A stretch of 64,000 nucleotides of DNA, from assembly GCA_023935145.1 (NCBI GenBank), contig CM043699.1, forward strand, positions 64,459,138 through 64,523,137. The letters are read 5' to 3'. The notes under the pieces were generated by a model. The model did no database searches and was not told where the DNA came from. It saw nothing but the letters and a program-made list of their open reading frames with translations. The first letter of the stretch is position 1. Each line of letters starts with the position of its first letter. This document shows positions 54,701 through 64,000 of this stretch, piece after piece. The DNA comes from Bretschneidera sinensis. Taxonomy: Eukaryota; Streptophyta; Magnoliopsida; Brassicales; Akaniaceae. A program made the position numbers and the translations under genes.

Positions 54701-55153
54701 ATTTTATAGGCTAAAGCTCAGCCTCCAAGGTGGTTCTCATATATGCCCTCATGGATTTCTCAGAAAGCGTAGTTTGCATCAGTCGGCCTGAGGCACCTCA
54801 ATTAAGGAGTTGTGAGGTCTTTCTTATATAATTGTCCTTCATTGATTATACACCACGAAGTTTGTGAGATGGCTTTCTTAACTTCATTTTTTCGATCAGG
54901 GAGTATTCTATCTCCCATGTATTGGATGATTAGGTCCATCCAAGTTTGTTCCTTGGCAACTGGCATGATTAAGGTTTCATCGATGCTATGGATAGTGATA
55001 TTTTCAAGATAGACAATCTGTGTGAGATTGGATTACCTAGAAGAGGTGAGTCGTGCCAATGCGTCTGCTTTTGAATTCTATGCTCGGGGCACTTGTGTTA
55101 TCTAGAATTTCTCAAAGGTTGCAACAAGTTTGTGAGCCTTCTCGAGGTATGTA

Positions 55154-55161
55154 ATGATCTT
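55154..55161 (+). other. 8-bp target-site duplication, left of MITE
   Basis: ATGATCTT; repeated at 55904-55911. Confidence 0.85.
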
Positions 55162-55903
55162 TAGGGGTGGGCATGGTTAGGTAACCTCAAAATTTGGTCA
55201 AACCATAACTATAACCATAAACCTAACTATTTCTTATGGTAACCACACTTTTGGTTAGGTTCGGTTATCAAAATTTTATAACTAACCATGGTTAACAAAA
55301 AAATAAAATTTTTATCAATTCAAGAAAGCTCTACTAATTAAAACATAATATAATTCAATCAATTATATTAGAATTCATAACATTTGATTCACATTCAAAT
55401 ACTTCAAAATAAATTACAAAGTACAAACTTTCAAATGAAAACTAAAATAACCAAAACATTAAACAACCGATCTCTTCTTCTTCAAGTTCTCCATCTTAAT
55501 CATAAATGTTCAAGATTGATTATGATTTAGTGATTAAGCTATAGAGACTAGGGAGCTGGGGTTTTTACTTGTAAGCTATTTTACCGTTATACCCTTGATT
55601 TTGAAGCATAAGAGTCTAATTTATTGTTATAATTTATAAGGATAAAACTATAATTAGATATATAATATATATTTAATTATATACTTATCTAACATATATA
55701 TATATATATATATATATAACTATAAATTTTATATATAATTTTAATATAGTTAGGTTAAGTGATTAACCCGGCATATTTAAAAATCAAGAACCATAACCAT
55801 AACCATAACCAAAAAAAAAAAAAAAATGTTAACCATAAACCTAACCATTTCTTTTGGTAACCTTATTTTTGGTTAGGTTTTAGGTTAATTTTGCCCAACC
55901 CTG
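55162..55903 (+). mobile_element. hAT-type MITE (742 bp)
   Basis: Terminal inverted repeats are TAGGGGTGGGCA at the left and TGCCCAACCCTG at the right (inverted: CAGGGTTGGGCA), extended by GGTTAGGT / ACCTAACC-type sequence. They are flanked by perfect 8-bp duplications ATGATCTT. No coding capacity. Internally rich in AACCATAACCATAACC and a (TA)n run (about 55694-55720). It lies inside the RNase H region of the Tat-like element. Confidence 0.9.
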
Positions 55904-55911
55904 ATGATCTT
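55904..55911 (+). other. 8-bp target-site duplication, right of MITE
   Basis: ATGATCTT, identical to 55154-55161. Confidence 0.85.
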
Positions 55912-56700
55912 TACTCCTCTGGCTTCATATTCGTTGGTCATCTGACTGACCACGCTAGTGTTTTTGCAAGTTTCATTCCTGTAAGTAGTACCAAGTACTC
56001 GGCTTCATTGTTTGAGCTTTTGAACTCGAATATGAAGGCATATTCCATTTTAAAGCCCTCAAGGCTGTTAAGGATAAGTTTAGCTCTGCTTTTTGTACTA
56101 TTTAAGGACCTGTCAATATAAAGTGTTCATCTAGGTTCTTGTCTGCTTTTTTCGAATTCTTGCTTCTCGGGGGGTATTTCAGATAATGTAGTCTCTACTA
56201 TGAAGTTGGCCAAGACTTGAGATTTGATTGCTATCTGAGGCTTATAACGGATTTAAAATTCTCCAAATTCTGTAGACCACTTTACCAAACTTCCTGAGAT
56301 TCAGAGTTTATGGAGCACTTGCCTAAGGGGATTATAAGTCAGTATAGTGATAGTGTGAACTTGGAAAGTTGGAAGTATGACCTTAGTTTTCAAGTTGTGA
56401 TCAGGAGTGCGTATGCTAGTTTTTCAATGAAAAGGTATTGCATTTCAGCATCATGGAGAACTTGGCTAACATAATAGATGGGCTTTTGAACCAATTTCTT
56501 TTCGAATCAAGACTAAGGTCACCACATCCTGACCAAGAGCGATGTAGAGAAAAAGTTCTTACTTGGCAATAAGCTTGGTTAGGAGCGGTAGTGATCTCAA
56601 ATACACTTTAAGTTTCTTGAAGGCCTTTTGGAAATCTTTAGTCTAAGCAAAGTTTTTTTTCCTTTCTTATAGCTTTGAAGAAGGGCAAGCACTTTTCGAC

Positions 56701-57500
56701 TGATTTTGACATTAAACAACCTAGGGCGATAAAGAATCCAATCAACTACTGAACTTCCCTGATATTATGAGAGGGTGCTCATATCCTGTTGAGTGACCAT
56801 AAAGCCAAGGAATTTGGCAAAGGTGACTCCGAAGGTGCACTTTTCGGGGTTCAACTTCATTTTGTGGTGTTGGAGTATTCTGAATGCTTCTTTTAAGTCG
56901 GATTCATGGTCTTCAAATTTTATGCTTTTGACCATCATGTTGTTGATATAAACTTCCATATTCCTCTCGATCTGGTCCTTAAAAATTTTGTTGACCAACC
57001 TCTGGTAGGTTGCCCCTACATTTTTAAGCCTGAAGGGCATAACCTTGTAGCAGTACAAACCATGGTCGATAACGGAAGTGGTCTTTAACTAGTTTATTCA
57101 TGCATGAGGATTTAGTTGTACCCTGAATATGCATCCATGAAGTTGAGTAACTCGTGCCCCGAGGTGGCGTAGACCAACTAGTCTATCCAAGGTAGAGGGA
57201 AGCTATCCTTCAGGAAGGCTTTATTGAGATTGGTGAAGTCTATACAGATTCTTTATCTCCCATTTTCTTTTTTCACCATAACCACATTGGCTATCCATTC
57301 TGGGCAGTGGGCCTCTCAGATGAAGTCAGTTGTGAGGAGCTCGTCTACTTTATCTTCTATGGTTTGTCACTCCGGAGCGAAGGATCTCTTCTTCTAGATG
57401 ATGGGTTTGTTGTTAGGGTCCACGTTCAACCTATGGATGATGACTTGTGGGTCTATTCCTAGCATGTCAGAAGTTGACTATGCAAACACATCTTGGTTTC
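56701..57500 (-). pseudogene. Reverse transcriptase of Tat-like element
   Basis: The minus strand has MLGIDPQVIIHRLNVDPNNKP (near 57465), WIANVVMVKKENGR, ICIDFTNLNKAFLKDSFPLPWID, LLNFMDAYSG, then MYCYKVMPFRLKNVGATYQRLVNKIF and YINNMMVKSIKFEDHESDLKEAFRIL, FGVTFAKFLGFMV. The motif order is Tat-type RT. The catalytic Asp-Asp of Y(V/I)DDM reads Asn-Asn, so the enzyme is dead. A TAG lies after PWID. Confidence 0.85.
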
Positions 57501-57764
57501 TTTGGAGGAAGGAGACTAATGATTCTTTGAGGTTCTTGAATAGGCTGGACCAAATTTGAATGATTTTCAAGTCTCCCTCCTCATTTAGAGAATAATTATC
57601 AGTTTTTCCATAGATTTGCCCCATGGAACCTTGAGTTCATCTCGTAAATCTTCAATGTCCAAAGGTAGGGTTTCAGTCTTCTTGTGACCCTTGATGGAGT
57701 TGAGATAACAAGATCGAGATGTCTGTTTATTTTCTCAGACTTCCCTAACGTTGTGGTCCATGGG

Positions 57765-59150
57765 TGATGAGAATGCAAAATGTCATATTTTTTCCCTTAA
57801 AGTTTAGTTTTTTTATACTCATTTGGTGCCTAAATGTACCAATTATTCTTATATTTTGATTTAGGATGCAAATGGAGGCGTTAAGTGCAAAACGAAACTA
57901 ATTGGGCGATTTTGGATAGTTTTGACATCGCTTTGTAATCTGGGCATAACTCTCTCACCTGAACTCCAATTGAGATGATTCAAGATACTATGGAACGCCA
58001 AGAAAAATATCTACAACTTTTATGTTTTGAGTTTTGAGAGATACTGGCTAAATCAAGGTCTAAACTGGGCTTGGAGTTGCTGCACCTGCACTGTTGCAGT
58101 TCTGGAAAGTCCCTTAGCCTGCATTTATAATATGCTGATTTGACGCGGTTTATTTTCGAAAGTTTCCAGATTTGGTGCATGAAAATTCATGTTGAAAACA
58201 CCAGTTTCCTAGTTATATTAGGACTTTATTTTATTTTTTAATATTTTCCTTAAATTAGTCAGATTTGGATATTTTTATTTTAGGATAATATTTAGAATAT
58301 TTTAAGAGACCTTGTAGGGTTTCTACTACTAAAAATAATGTGAATAAGAGGGGAGAAATCATCAGACTTCAGGGACGTCTCTCTCTCCCCTATTCTCTAA
58401 CTTCTCCTTTGAGTTTTCATTATGGTCTTACGTGGCTAAACTTTTATAATTGGTTGAAGGAAACGGAAGCCTCGGAATAAATAAAACTGTGAGATCTAAT
58501 CTGTTTTTATTGTTCATTTTATGATTTGAGTATCGGATGTTCTTCTATCCCTATTTTCATGATTGTCTCGTTTAATTACTAGGAGGCCTACTAGTTTATT
58601 ATTCGTTGCAATCTACTGCTAGGTTAGATATCAAATCCGTAATTGTTTGATCCCTTTAATTTGTGAAGCAACTAAGATTTAATGATTTGCTGCGTTAGAA
58701 ATTATTAGATCTTAGGAAGAACGCTCGACTAAATTAAATGCAACCGCTTGTGCTTATGTTGTTTAGCTTCATTGATCTCTCTAATTCTTAAGGCTACTAC
58801 TAGATCAAACCTTTAGTGCTTGTCTTAGGTTGTTTAGTAGTTAGGGTTAATCCTTGTTTTCTAATTAATTGCGATTAAGGAGAGATAGAAAAATAGTTCC
58901 AACGGTGAATATTCAAAGTGTGAATTGATGTATACTTGCATCGATGATCAGTTGTAAAATTTCGATGGCGGATGTTGACTTAGACCAAGGTTTGTTCTTT
59001 TGATTGATTTTGATACTTCAATTTAATTGTTCATTAGTTGTTTTTCTTAAAATTGTTTTTGTTATACTCAAACCCCCCCATCCTTGTTCACGTAGGATAA
59101 AACTAAGCTAGATACTCTCCATGGGAACGATCCTTACTCACACTACTACA
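57765..59150 (+). repeat. Athila-like LTR (D), unpaired
   Basis: It starts TGATGAGAATGCAAAATGTC (like A's TGATGAGTCTTAAATATTGC) and ends near ACTCACACTACTACA. It contains CTGCACCTGCACTGTTGCAG (an inverted-repeat motif, near 58079) and the U5-type CTCCATGGGAACGATCC (59117). The following TTATTTTTGGTTGC (59173-59186) looks like the start of a PBS, cut by the A element at 59187. Confidence 0.65.
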
Positions 59151-59186
59151 TGTAATTTTAGGAGTATAAGGTTTATTTTTGGTTGC

Positions 59187-60180
59187 TGATGAGTCTTAAA
59201 TATTGCATATTTTAGACCCTTAACTTATATTTGTTATGCTCTTAGTTAGTAGTATTTTACTTTATTTTACGTTTTTCTTGTGTTTTGTGTATTTTTACAG
59301 GTTTGTGGAGAAAATGAAGCATTTCAGGAGATTTGAAGCTTCTGGAGACATTGCGATCGATCGCACCAGACCTGCGATCGAGCGCACCTGCCTATGATCG
59401 AGCGCAAGGTCATCAATCCCACATCGAAATGTTTTCAGTGCATCGCACCTGCGCTCGAGCGCATAGACCTGCGATCGATCGCAAGTGATCATCCCACATT
59501 GGTCAGAAATCTTTACAGTGCGATCGAGCGCACCAGACACGCGATCGAGCATACCTGCGATCGATCGCACCATTCTGCGATCGAGCGCACTCGGGCCAGT
59601 ATCCCACATCGAATCCGAAACCTGCAGTGCTCCATGACTTCCCTTATATAAACACCATCTGGCTTCATAATTCTGACAATTTTTAGTATAAATGTTCTGT
59701 CAATTATTTGAGTTAATCTTATAATTGATTGAGTTTAAATTGTCTGTTGGATTTTCTTTGTGTTTCATCTGATGGATACATAGAATGCTTTTCGATTAAA
59801 TTGGATTCCCTTTGTGATTTGTTAAGAGCGGATACATCGGGTGCTTTTGGTTTAGTTGGGATATTCTTTGTTTTTTGTCTTATAGTTGGATTCATTGAAT
59901 GTTTTGATAAGCTATATTTTTAGAACATGTATGCTTAACTTCGGTGGGGTGGATTCGGAAACCTTAGTGCTTTTTATTATTAGTTTTAAAATCAATTTAA
60001 TTTAGTTTTAATTTATCTTGCAAATTATCATTCAAAATTCGTAACTAGGTTAAGATAGAATTAATTTAGATTAAAAATTATATTTTCACAACGCAATTCC
60101 CTGTGGATTCGACCTCGCACTTGCACAACACTATACTGCAAACGATTCGTGCGCTTGCGAGTAATTTAAAACTCACAACA
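59187..60180 (+). repeat. Family A LTR 4 (994 bp, internal deletion)
   Basis: TGATGAGTC ... ACTCACAACA. Relative to LTR 2, about 288 bp after the TATA box (59645-59652) are missing: CATAATTC joins TGACAATTTT. This removes the presumed leader and most of the hairpin. The U3 palindrome array lies at about 59354-59592. Confidence 0.9.
59354..59592 (+). promoter_or_regulatory. U3 palindrome array of LTR A4
   Basis: GCGATCGATCGC (perfect at about 59354, 59471 and 59557) and GCGATCGAGCGC, interleaved with repeated ATCCCACAT(C/T)G spacers. These modular blocks are absent or reordered in the left array. Confidence 0.7.
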
Positions 60181-60186
60181 AGTTTT

Positions 60187-60204
60187 TGGCGCCGTTGCCG
60201 GGGA
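60187..60204 (+). other. Primer-binding site, tRNA-Asp (A, second locus)
   Basis: TGGCGCCGTTGCCGGGGA, perfect complement of plant tRNA-Asp 3' end. Confidence 0.9.
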
Positions 60205-60310
60205 ATTGTTTGGTTTGTGAAATTTTTTTGTCTGAATTGATTTTATTTTTCTACTAGTTAGTTATCAATTTTTTTTTTTAAAAAAAAAAATTAATTTAAT
60301 TAAAAAAAAA

Positions 60311-62032
60311 ATGTGGATGAATCCAGCGCCGGTTTCGCAGTCTTTAGAGGACGCCCTCAAGGATTTCATTAAAATGACCAGCCCGTCCCTCAATGCTGCC
60401 AACACTTTCAATATTGAAAGCTGTTCCATCTGTGCAAGTCCCATGCATCTAGCACAGAATTGCCCATCAATGTCGGCTTGTGCCAAGTATCCTATGGAAC
60501 AAATGAATGCTTTCGATGACTGTTGTTGGCAATCAAATGGATCTTGCTCCGAAACATACAATCCAGGGTGGTGGGACCACTCTAATTTTTTATGGGAGTA
60601 GAACCAACCAATGAATCAGGGAGGAGCCCCTTACCATGCTCACAATCAATACACTCTCGAATTTCCTCCACCAATTCCAAATTATGGTCACTCAGCTTAT
60701 CCAGCACCATCACCTGCTTACCAAGCTCCCATTCAAGCGCCAGCGTCGGTTTCACAGTCATTGGAGGACGCTCTCAATGATTTCATGAAAACGACTAGCC
60801 AATCTATGAGTGAAATGATGAGTGCAACAATAGAAAACACCCAAGTGATTGCCACACTAGAGAGTCAAATTGATCAAATCGCAAGTTACGTGGGTGAAGG
60901 AGAGGAATGAGAGTTCCCCAGTCAATCTGAGCCTAACCCAAAGGAACAGTTTGCAGTGGGAAATTCTTCAACTCCAATGCATTGGTAGGAACAAGTGCAA
61001 TCAACTGTCCCATACTTGTCTGGGAGACAAGTGGACAATCAAGTGGAAGAGAACCCTGCTATGCACCAAGGGCAAGAGAGTGGCAACAATGAGAAGAGAG
61101 ATGCTGAGCCATCTACAGCCACTCGTATTATTAAGGATCTCTCTAGGTCATTTTTACCTAAAGCGCTTTACCCTGAGAGACTACAAGTGCCCAAGAAAGA
61201 AGGGAAGTCTGAGGACATTATGGAGGCATGCTTTGCTCAGTTTGAAGAGGATTTGGACTTAGATAAGTTACTTGAGCAAGAAAATACTATTGTGGAGTCT
61301 ACTCCTCGGGAGAGTAGTAGGACAGAGGAGACTATGGATGAATCCCGTATTGAGGATCCCTTAGAGGCATGCTTTGCTCACTTTGGAGAGGACTTGGGCT
61401 TAGATAAGTTACTCGATGAAGTAAATGTCATTTTGGAGTCTGATCCTCGAGAAAGCAGTGAGACGGAGGAAGCCACAACACCTGAACCTCACAAGAAGGA
61501 ACTTAAGCCTTTACTGGATAATCTTGAGTATAAGTTCCCAGGTCCAGCAGATTCTTTGCCTATAATTATAGCTTTAGATTTGGGTGATGCTCCAGAGGAG
61601 AAATTATTGGACGTCTTAAGAGAGCATCAGGAAGCTATAGGCTGGACTATTGAGGATGTCAAAGGAATCAACCCCTCGTTGGTGATACACACGATATAGT
61701 TGGAGGAGAATGCCAAGCCATCGAGGGAGCCACAAAGAAGGCTCCACCCTGTTTTGCAAGAGGTTGTGAGGGCGAAAGATATTAAGTTGTTAGAGGCAGG
61801 GATCATTTATCCCATCTCTGATAGCAAGGGGGTGAGCCAGATTCCAGTCGTGCCCAAACGTGCTGAATTTACGGTAGTAAATAAAGACAACGAGTTGGTT
61901 CCAACTCGAGTGCAGTCAAGATGGAGAAAGTGTCTAGACTACCGTAAATTGAATACTGCCATTAGGCCTGATCGTTTTTCATTCCCATTTATTGATCAGA
62001 TGGTGGAGTGTTTAGTTGGGCATGTTTACTAA
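60311..62032 (+). pseudogene. Chimeric nucleocapsid/RT-fragment ORF of family A, broken copy
   Basis: ATG-TGG-ATG at 60311 gives the authentic start (MWMNPAPVSQSLEDALKDF). The CCHC knuckle CSICASPMHLAQNC is intact. Stops lie near 60599 (TAG for Gln), 60908 (TGA), 60987 (TAG) and 61697 (TAG for Gln). It retains about 100 bp that copies 1-2 lack (the VQSTVPYLSGRQVDNQVEEN segment). Its two acidic repeats are in the opposite order to copies 1-2: the FAQFEEDL type first, the FAHFGEDL type second. The RT N-terminal part ends at the same place, after FIDQMVECLVG. Confidence 0.85.
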
Positions 62033-63307
62033 TGTTGGGTCTGGCTGAAGACGTTAAACTTAGCGCTCATGGGAGGCACCCCACAGCTTATCTTTTCTTT
62101 TGTTTATCTATTATTTCGTATTTTTATGATTAATGTTTGTTTCCAGTATTTTTTGTTTTCCAGTTTTTATTTTTCAGGGACAAAGCGTACTTCAGTTCAA
62201 GTTTGGGGGTATGCTATGAGCCATACCAGTCCTAATAGTTCCCCATATCTCAGGTTAGCTCTTTCCATATTAGTCACACATTGGGGTCAATGTGTAATTT
62301 AAGTTTGGGGGTATGGGAGACACATCACACACTTTGTCCTAATTTGTTGTCTTTTCGTCATAGAGATAAATGCATGCTCATGTTATCGTGAAATTTTAGT
62401 TGATCTAAACATTTTCTGTGATGTGATGTCATTGGTGAGCTTAACATTTTGAACACATGATCTGGTGATAAATTTTTAAAATTTAGTTACTTACTTTAGG
62501 CATTTTGAGAATTCACATGTTTGATCTAATCTAACACGAGCACATTAGCACAAATTATGTGAGGTATGACATGTGATTTTAATGTGTATTTTTTCTTATC
62601 TTAACTGAAACTGGATGACTTGTTGGATGAACTCTTGGGCATAGGAAAATATTAAAAAAAAAAAAAAATTATCAATAAACTTTTCGCTGAGTAACTGGAC
62701 CTCTTGCCTCAGTAAGCAGTGAGTGTTCACGTCAAAAGGTGGAATTTTGCTTGGTAGTATTAAGGCCGGTTTATTTTTGTAGCCTTTTTGACTCGAGTTA
62801 GTAAGTCCTTAGGGGTGTCTTTACACCTAATGCCCTAAAACCACCTGGTTTGGGAGTCATTGACTCAACACTCGCTACATGGGTCAATTAGAAAGCTTAA
62901 GGGAACTAAACATAGCCGTGCCTTATTAAAAAAAAAAAAGAATAAAATAAAAACTATGCCTTTTCGTTCATTTTTGATGGGAAATTCGGTGAATCTTGAG
63001 ACATGGAGACCTTACACATTAGAGTTACTTGGAAGCTTCATTTTTATATGCTAATTCACCTTACACTGATTCAAGCTTGTGATGCCTTATCCTGCCTTTT
63101 GTAAGTAATTAGATTTTAACATTTCTATTCATTGCGAAGATGGGTTTATCTTTTTAAGCTTGCTTATGAATGAATATCATGGTGATGTGTGCTCCTTAAA
63201 TTTTTGGATACCATGAGTGATGACTTTATCTTTATGTTCTTTGTTTTTCATTGAGTCTTTTATTTTGTTTTGCTAAGGGACTAGCAAAATATAAGTTTGG
63301 GGGTATT
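62033..63307 (+). other. 3' noncoding region of second-locus A element
   Basis: The conserved hairpin block starts at 62040. AAGTTTGGGGGTAT occurs at 62199-62212, 62301-62314 and 63293-63306, the last next to the LTR. No gene. Confidence 0.75.
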
Positions 63308-64000
63308 TGATGAGTCTTAAATATTGCATATTTTAGACCCTTAACTTATATTTGTTATGCTCTTAGTTAGTAGTATTTTACTTTATTTTATGTTTTTCTT
63401 GTGTTTTGTGTATTTTTACAGGTTTGTGGAGAAAATGAAGCATTTCAGGAGATTTGAAGCTTCTGGAGACATTGCGATCGATCGCACCAGATATGCGATC
63501 GAGCGCACCTGCGCTCGAGCGCACCTGCCTATGATCGAGCGCAAGGTCATCAATCCCACATCGAAATGTTTGCAGTGCATCGCACCTGCGCTCGAGCGCA
63601 CAGACCTGCGATCGATCGCAAGTGATCATCCCACATTGGTCAGAAATCTTTACAGCGCGATCGAGCGCACCAGACACGCGATCGAGCGTACCTGCGATCG
63701 ATCGCACCATTCTGCGATCGAGCGCACTCGGGCCAGTATCCCACATCGAATCTGAAACCTGCAGTGCTCCGTGACTTCCCCTATATAAACACCATCTGGC
63801 TTTACAATTCAGTGTACAATTCCTAAGCCACTTTGGTGTTTACCGGTGGACGTCCGTCAGCATTCTGGTGGATCCCGAAGGCATTGCTACCACGAGGGGA
63901 AGCGCCGCCCGGCAGTGAGTAGAATTTCTCCCATGTAAAGTTGTTTATTTATTTCTTTATATTCAGTTGTTTTAGTTTAAATGTTTAGCACTTTTTATTA
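63308..64000 (+). repeat. Family A LTR 5 (3' truncated by the window edge)
   Basis: Starts TGATGAGTC. U3 array about 63475-63730, TATA 63782-63789. It has the post-TATA leader deleted in LTR 4, so that deletion is private to LTR 4. Confidence 0.9.

Larger units (their letters stand above)
54701..56700 (-). pseudogene. RNase H and connection region of Tat-like element, split by a MITE
   Basis: The minus strand has LVAYISSVVE-like, VYVDGSLNSTKSRAKLILNSLEGF-like sequence near 56030-56120 and the EYEALLAGM-like match near 55980. It continues left of the MITE with LARLTSS and ENITIHSIDE.. before the zinc finger region (near 54840-55090). Degenerate; residue-level catalytic positions not all readable. 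Tat elements often have two RNase H domains; I cannot decide this here. Confidence 0.6.
50390..57764 (-). mobile_element. Tat-lineage Ty3/gypsy element, decayed (minus strand)
   Basis: The minus-strand order is RT (about 57500-56700), RNase H (about 56700-54900, split by a MITE), integrase (about 54700-53750), an opposite-strand ORF (51975-53640), a purine tract and an LTR (about 51602-50390). An antisense ORF between pol and 3' LTR and the Y(V/I)xxMxVKS RT motif are hallmarks of the Tat/Ogre/Grande group. The 5' half (gag, 5' LTR) is cut at 57764 by LTR D. Confidence 0.75.
59187..64000 (+). mobile_element. Family A element, second locus (runs off the window)
   Basis: LTR 59187-60180, internal region 60181-63307, second LTR from 63308. 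Same orientation as the left array but a different subfamily: U3 units differ, the internal region is about 100 bp longer and the ORF is broken. If it inserted into the PBS of element D, the duplication would be near GTTGC, but the right flank is outside the window. Confidence 0.9.

Overview
The window reads as transposable-element-rich plant (angiosperm) DNA, probably repeat-dense heterochromatin of a eudicot. I find no convincing host gene, no rRNA or tRNA gene, no CRISPR array and no bacterial-type gene. Nearly every coding trace is retrotransposon gag or pol, and almost all of it is broken by stops and frameshifts. The primer-binding sites support a plant source: four match the 3' end of plant tRNA-Asp and two match plant initiator tRNA-Met. 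I cannot name the species from sequence alone.

Layout, left to right. (1) 1-9545: a tandem LTR-internal-LTR-internal-LTR array of a non-autonomous Athila-like Ty3/gypsy family, here called A. Its 539-codon chimeric ORF joins a nucleocapsid zinc knuckle to the N-terminal part of reverse transcriptase. (2) 9546-14950, minus strand: the 5' half of an Athila-like element (C; LTR, PBS, gag, protease, RT, RNase H), cut inside RNase H where array A begins. (3) 16326-22733: a complete but decayed gag-only element (B) with two LTRs and a GCATA target-site duplication. (4) 22739-24548: an unpaired LTR-like block (E). (5) 24549-38530: a Tekay/Del-like chromovirus with an internal tandem duplication of gag-protease. 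It is split by a second, complete chromovirus (28630-36826, GTATA target-site duplication). An LTR remnant follows to 40705. (6) 40706-45925: a Tnt1-like Ty1/copia RT-RNase H fragment and its LTR. That LTR is split by a small gag-only copia element (42305-45736). (7) about 45930-49622, minus strand: a CACTA (En/Spm) element with a transposase-associated domain and hairpin-rich subterminal repeats. (8) about 50390-57764, minus strand: a decayed Tat-lineage Ty3/gypsy element with an antisense ORF (51975-53640, plus strand) downstream of pol. A hAT-type MITE (55162-55903) lies inside its pol. (9) 57765 to about 59150: an Athila-like LTR (D). (10) 59187-64000: another A element in the same orientation as the first array, running off the window.

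How the parts relate. A, B, C and D share the tRNA-Asp primer (clear in A, B and C), a U5 motif resembling the tRNA T-arm and, for A and B, a TTTGGGGG-type polypurine tract and a GGGAGGCA(A/C)CCCA hairpin just after the ORF. A and B lack a full pol and would depend on an autonomous relative such as C for mobility. Several otherwise unrelated families (A, B and the small copia element) carry short perfect GC-ended or CTAG-ended 12-bp palindromes in U3, usually repeated and in A and B just upstream of a TATA box. This shared promoter architecture is the most interesting pattern I see. Insertion order can be partly read from the nesting and target-site duplications.
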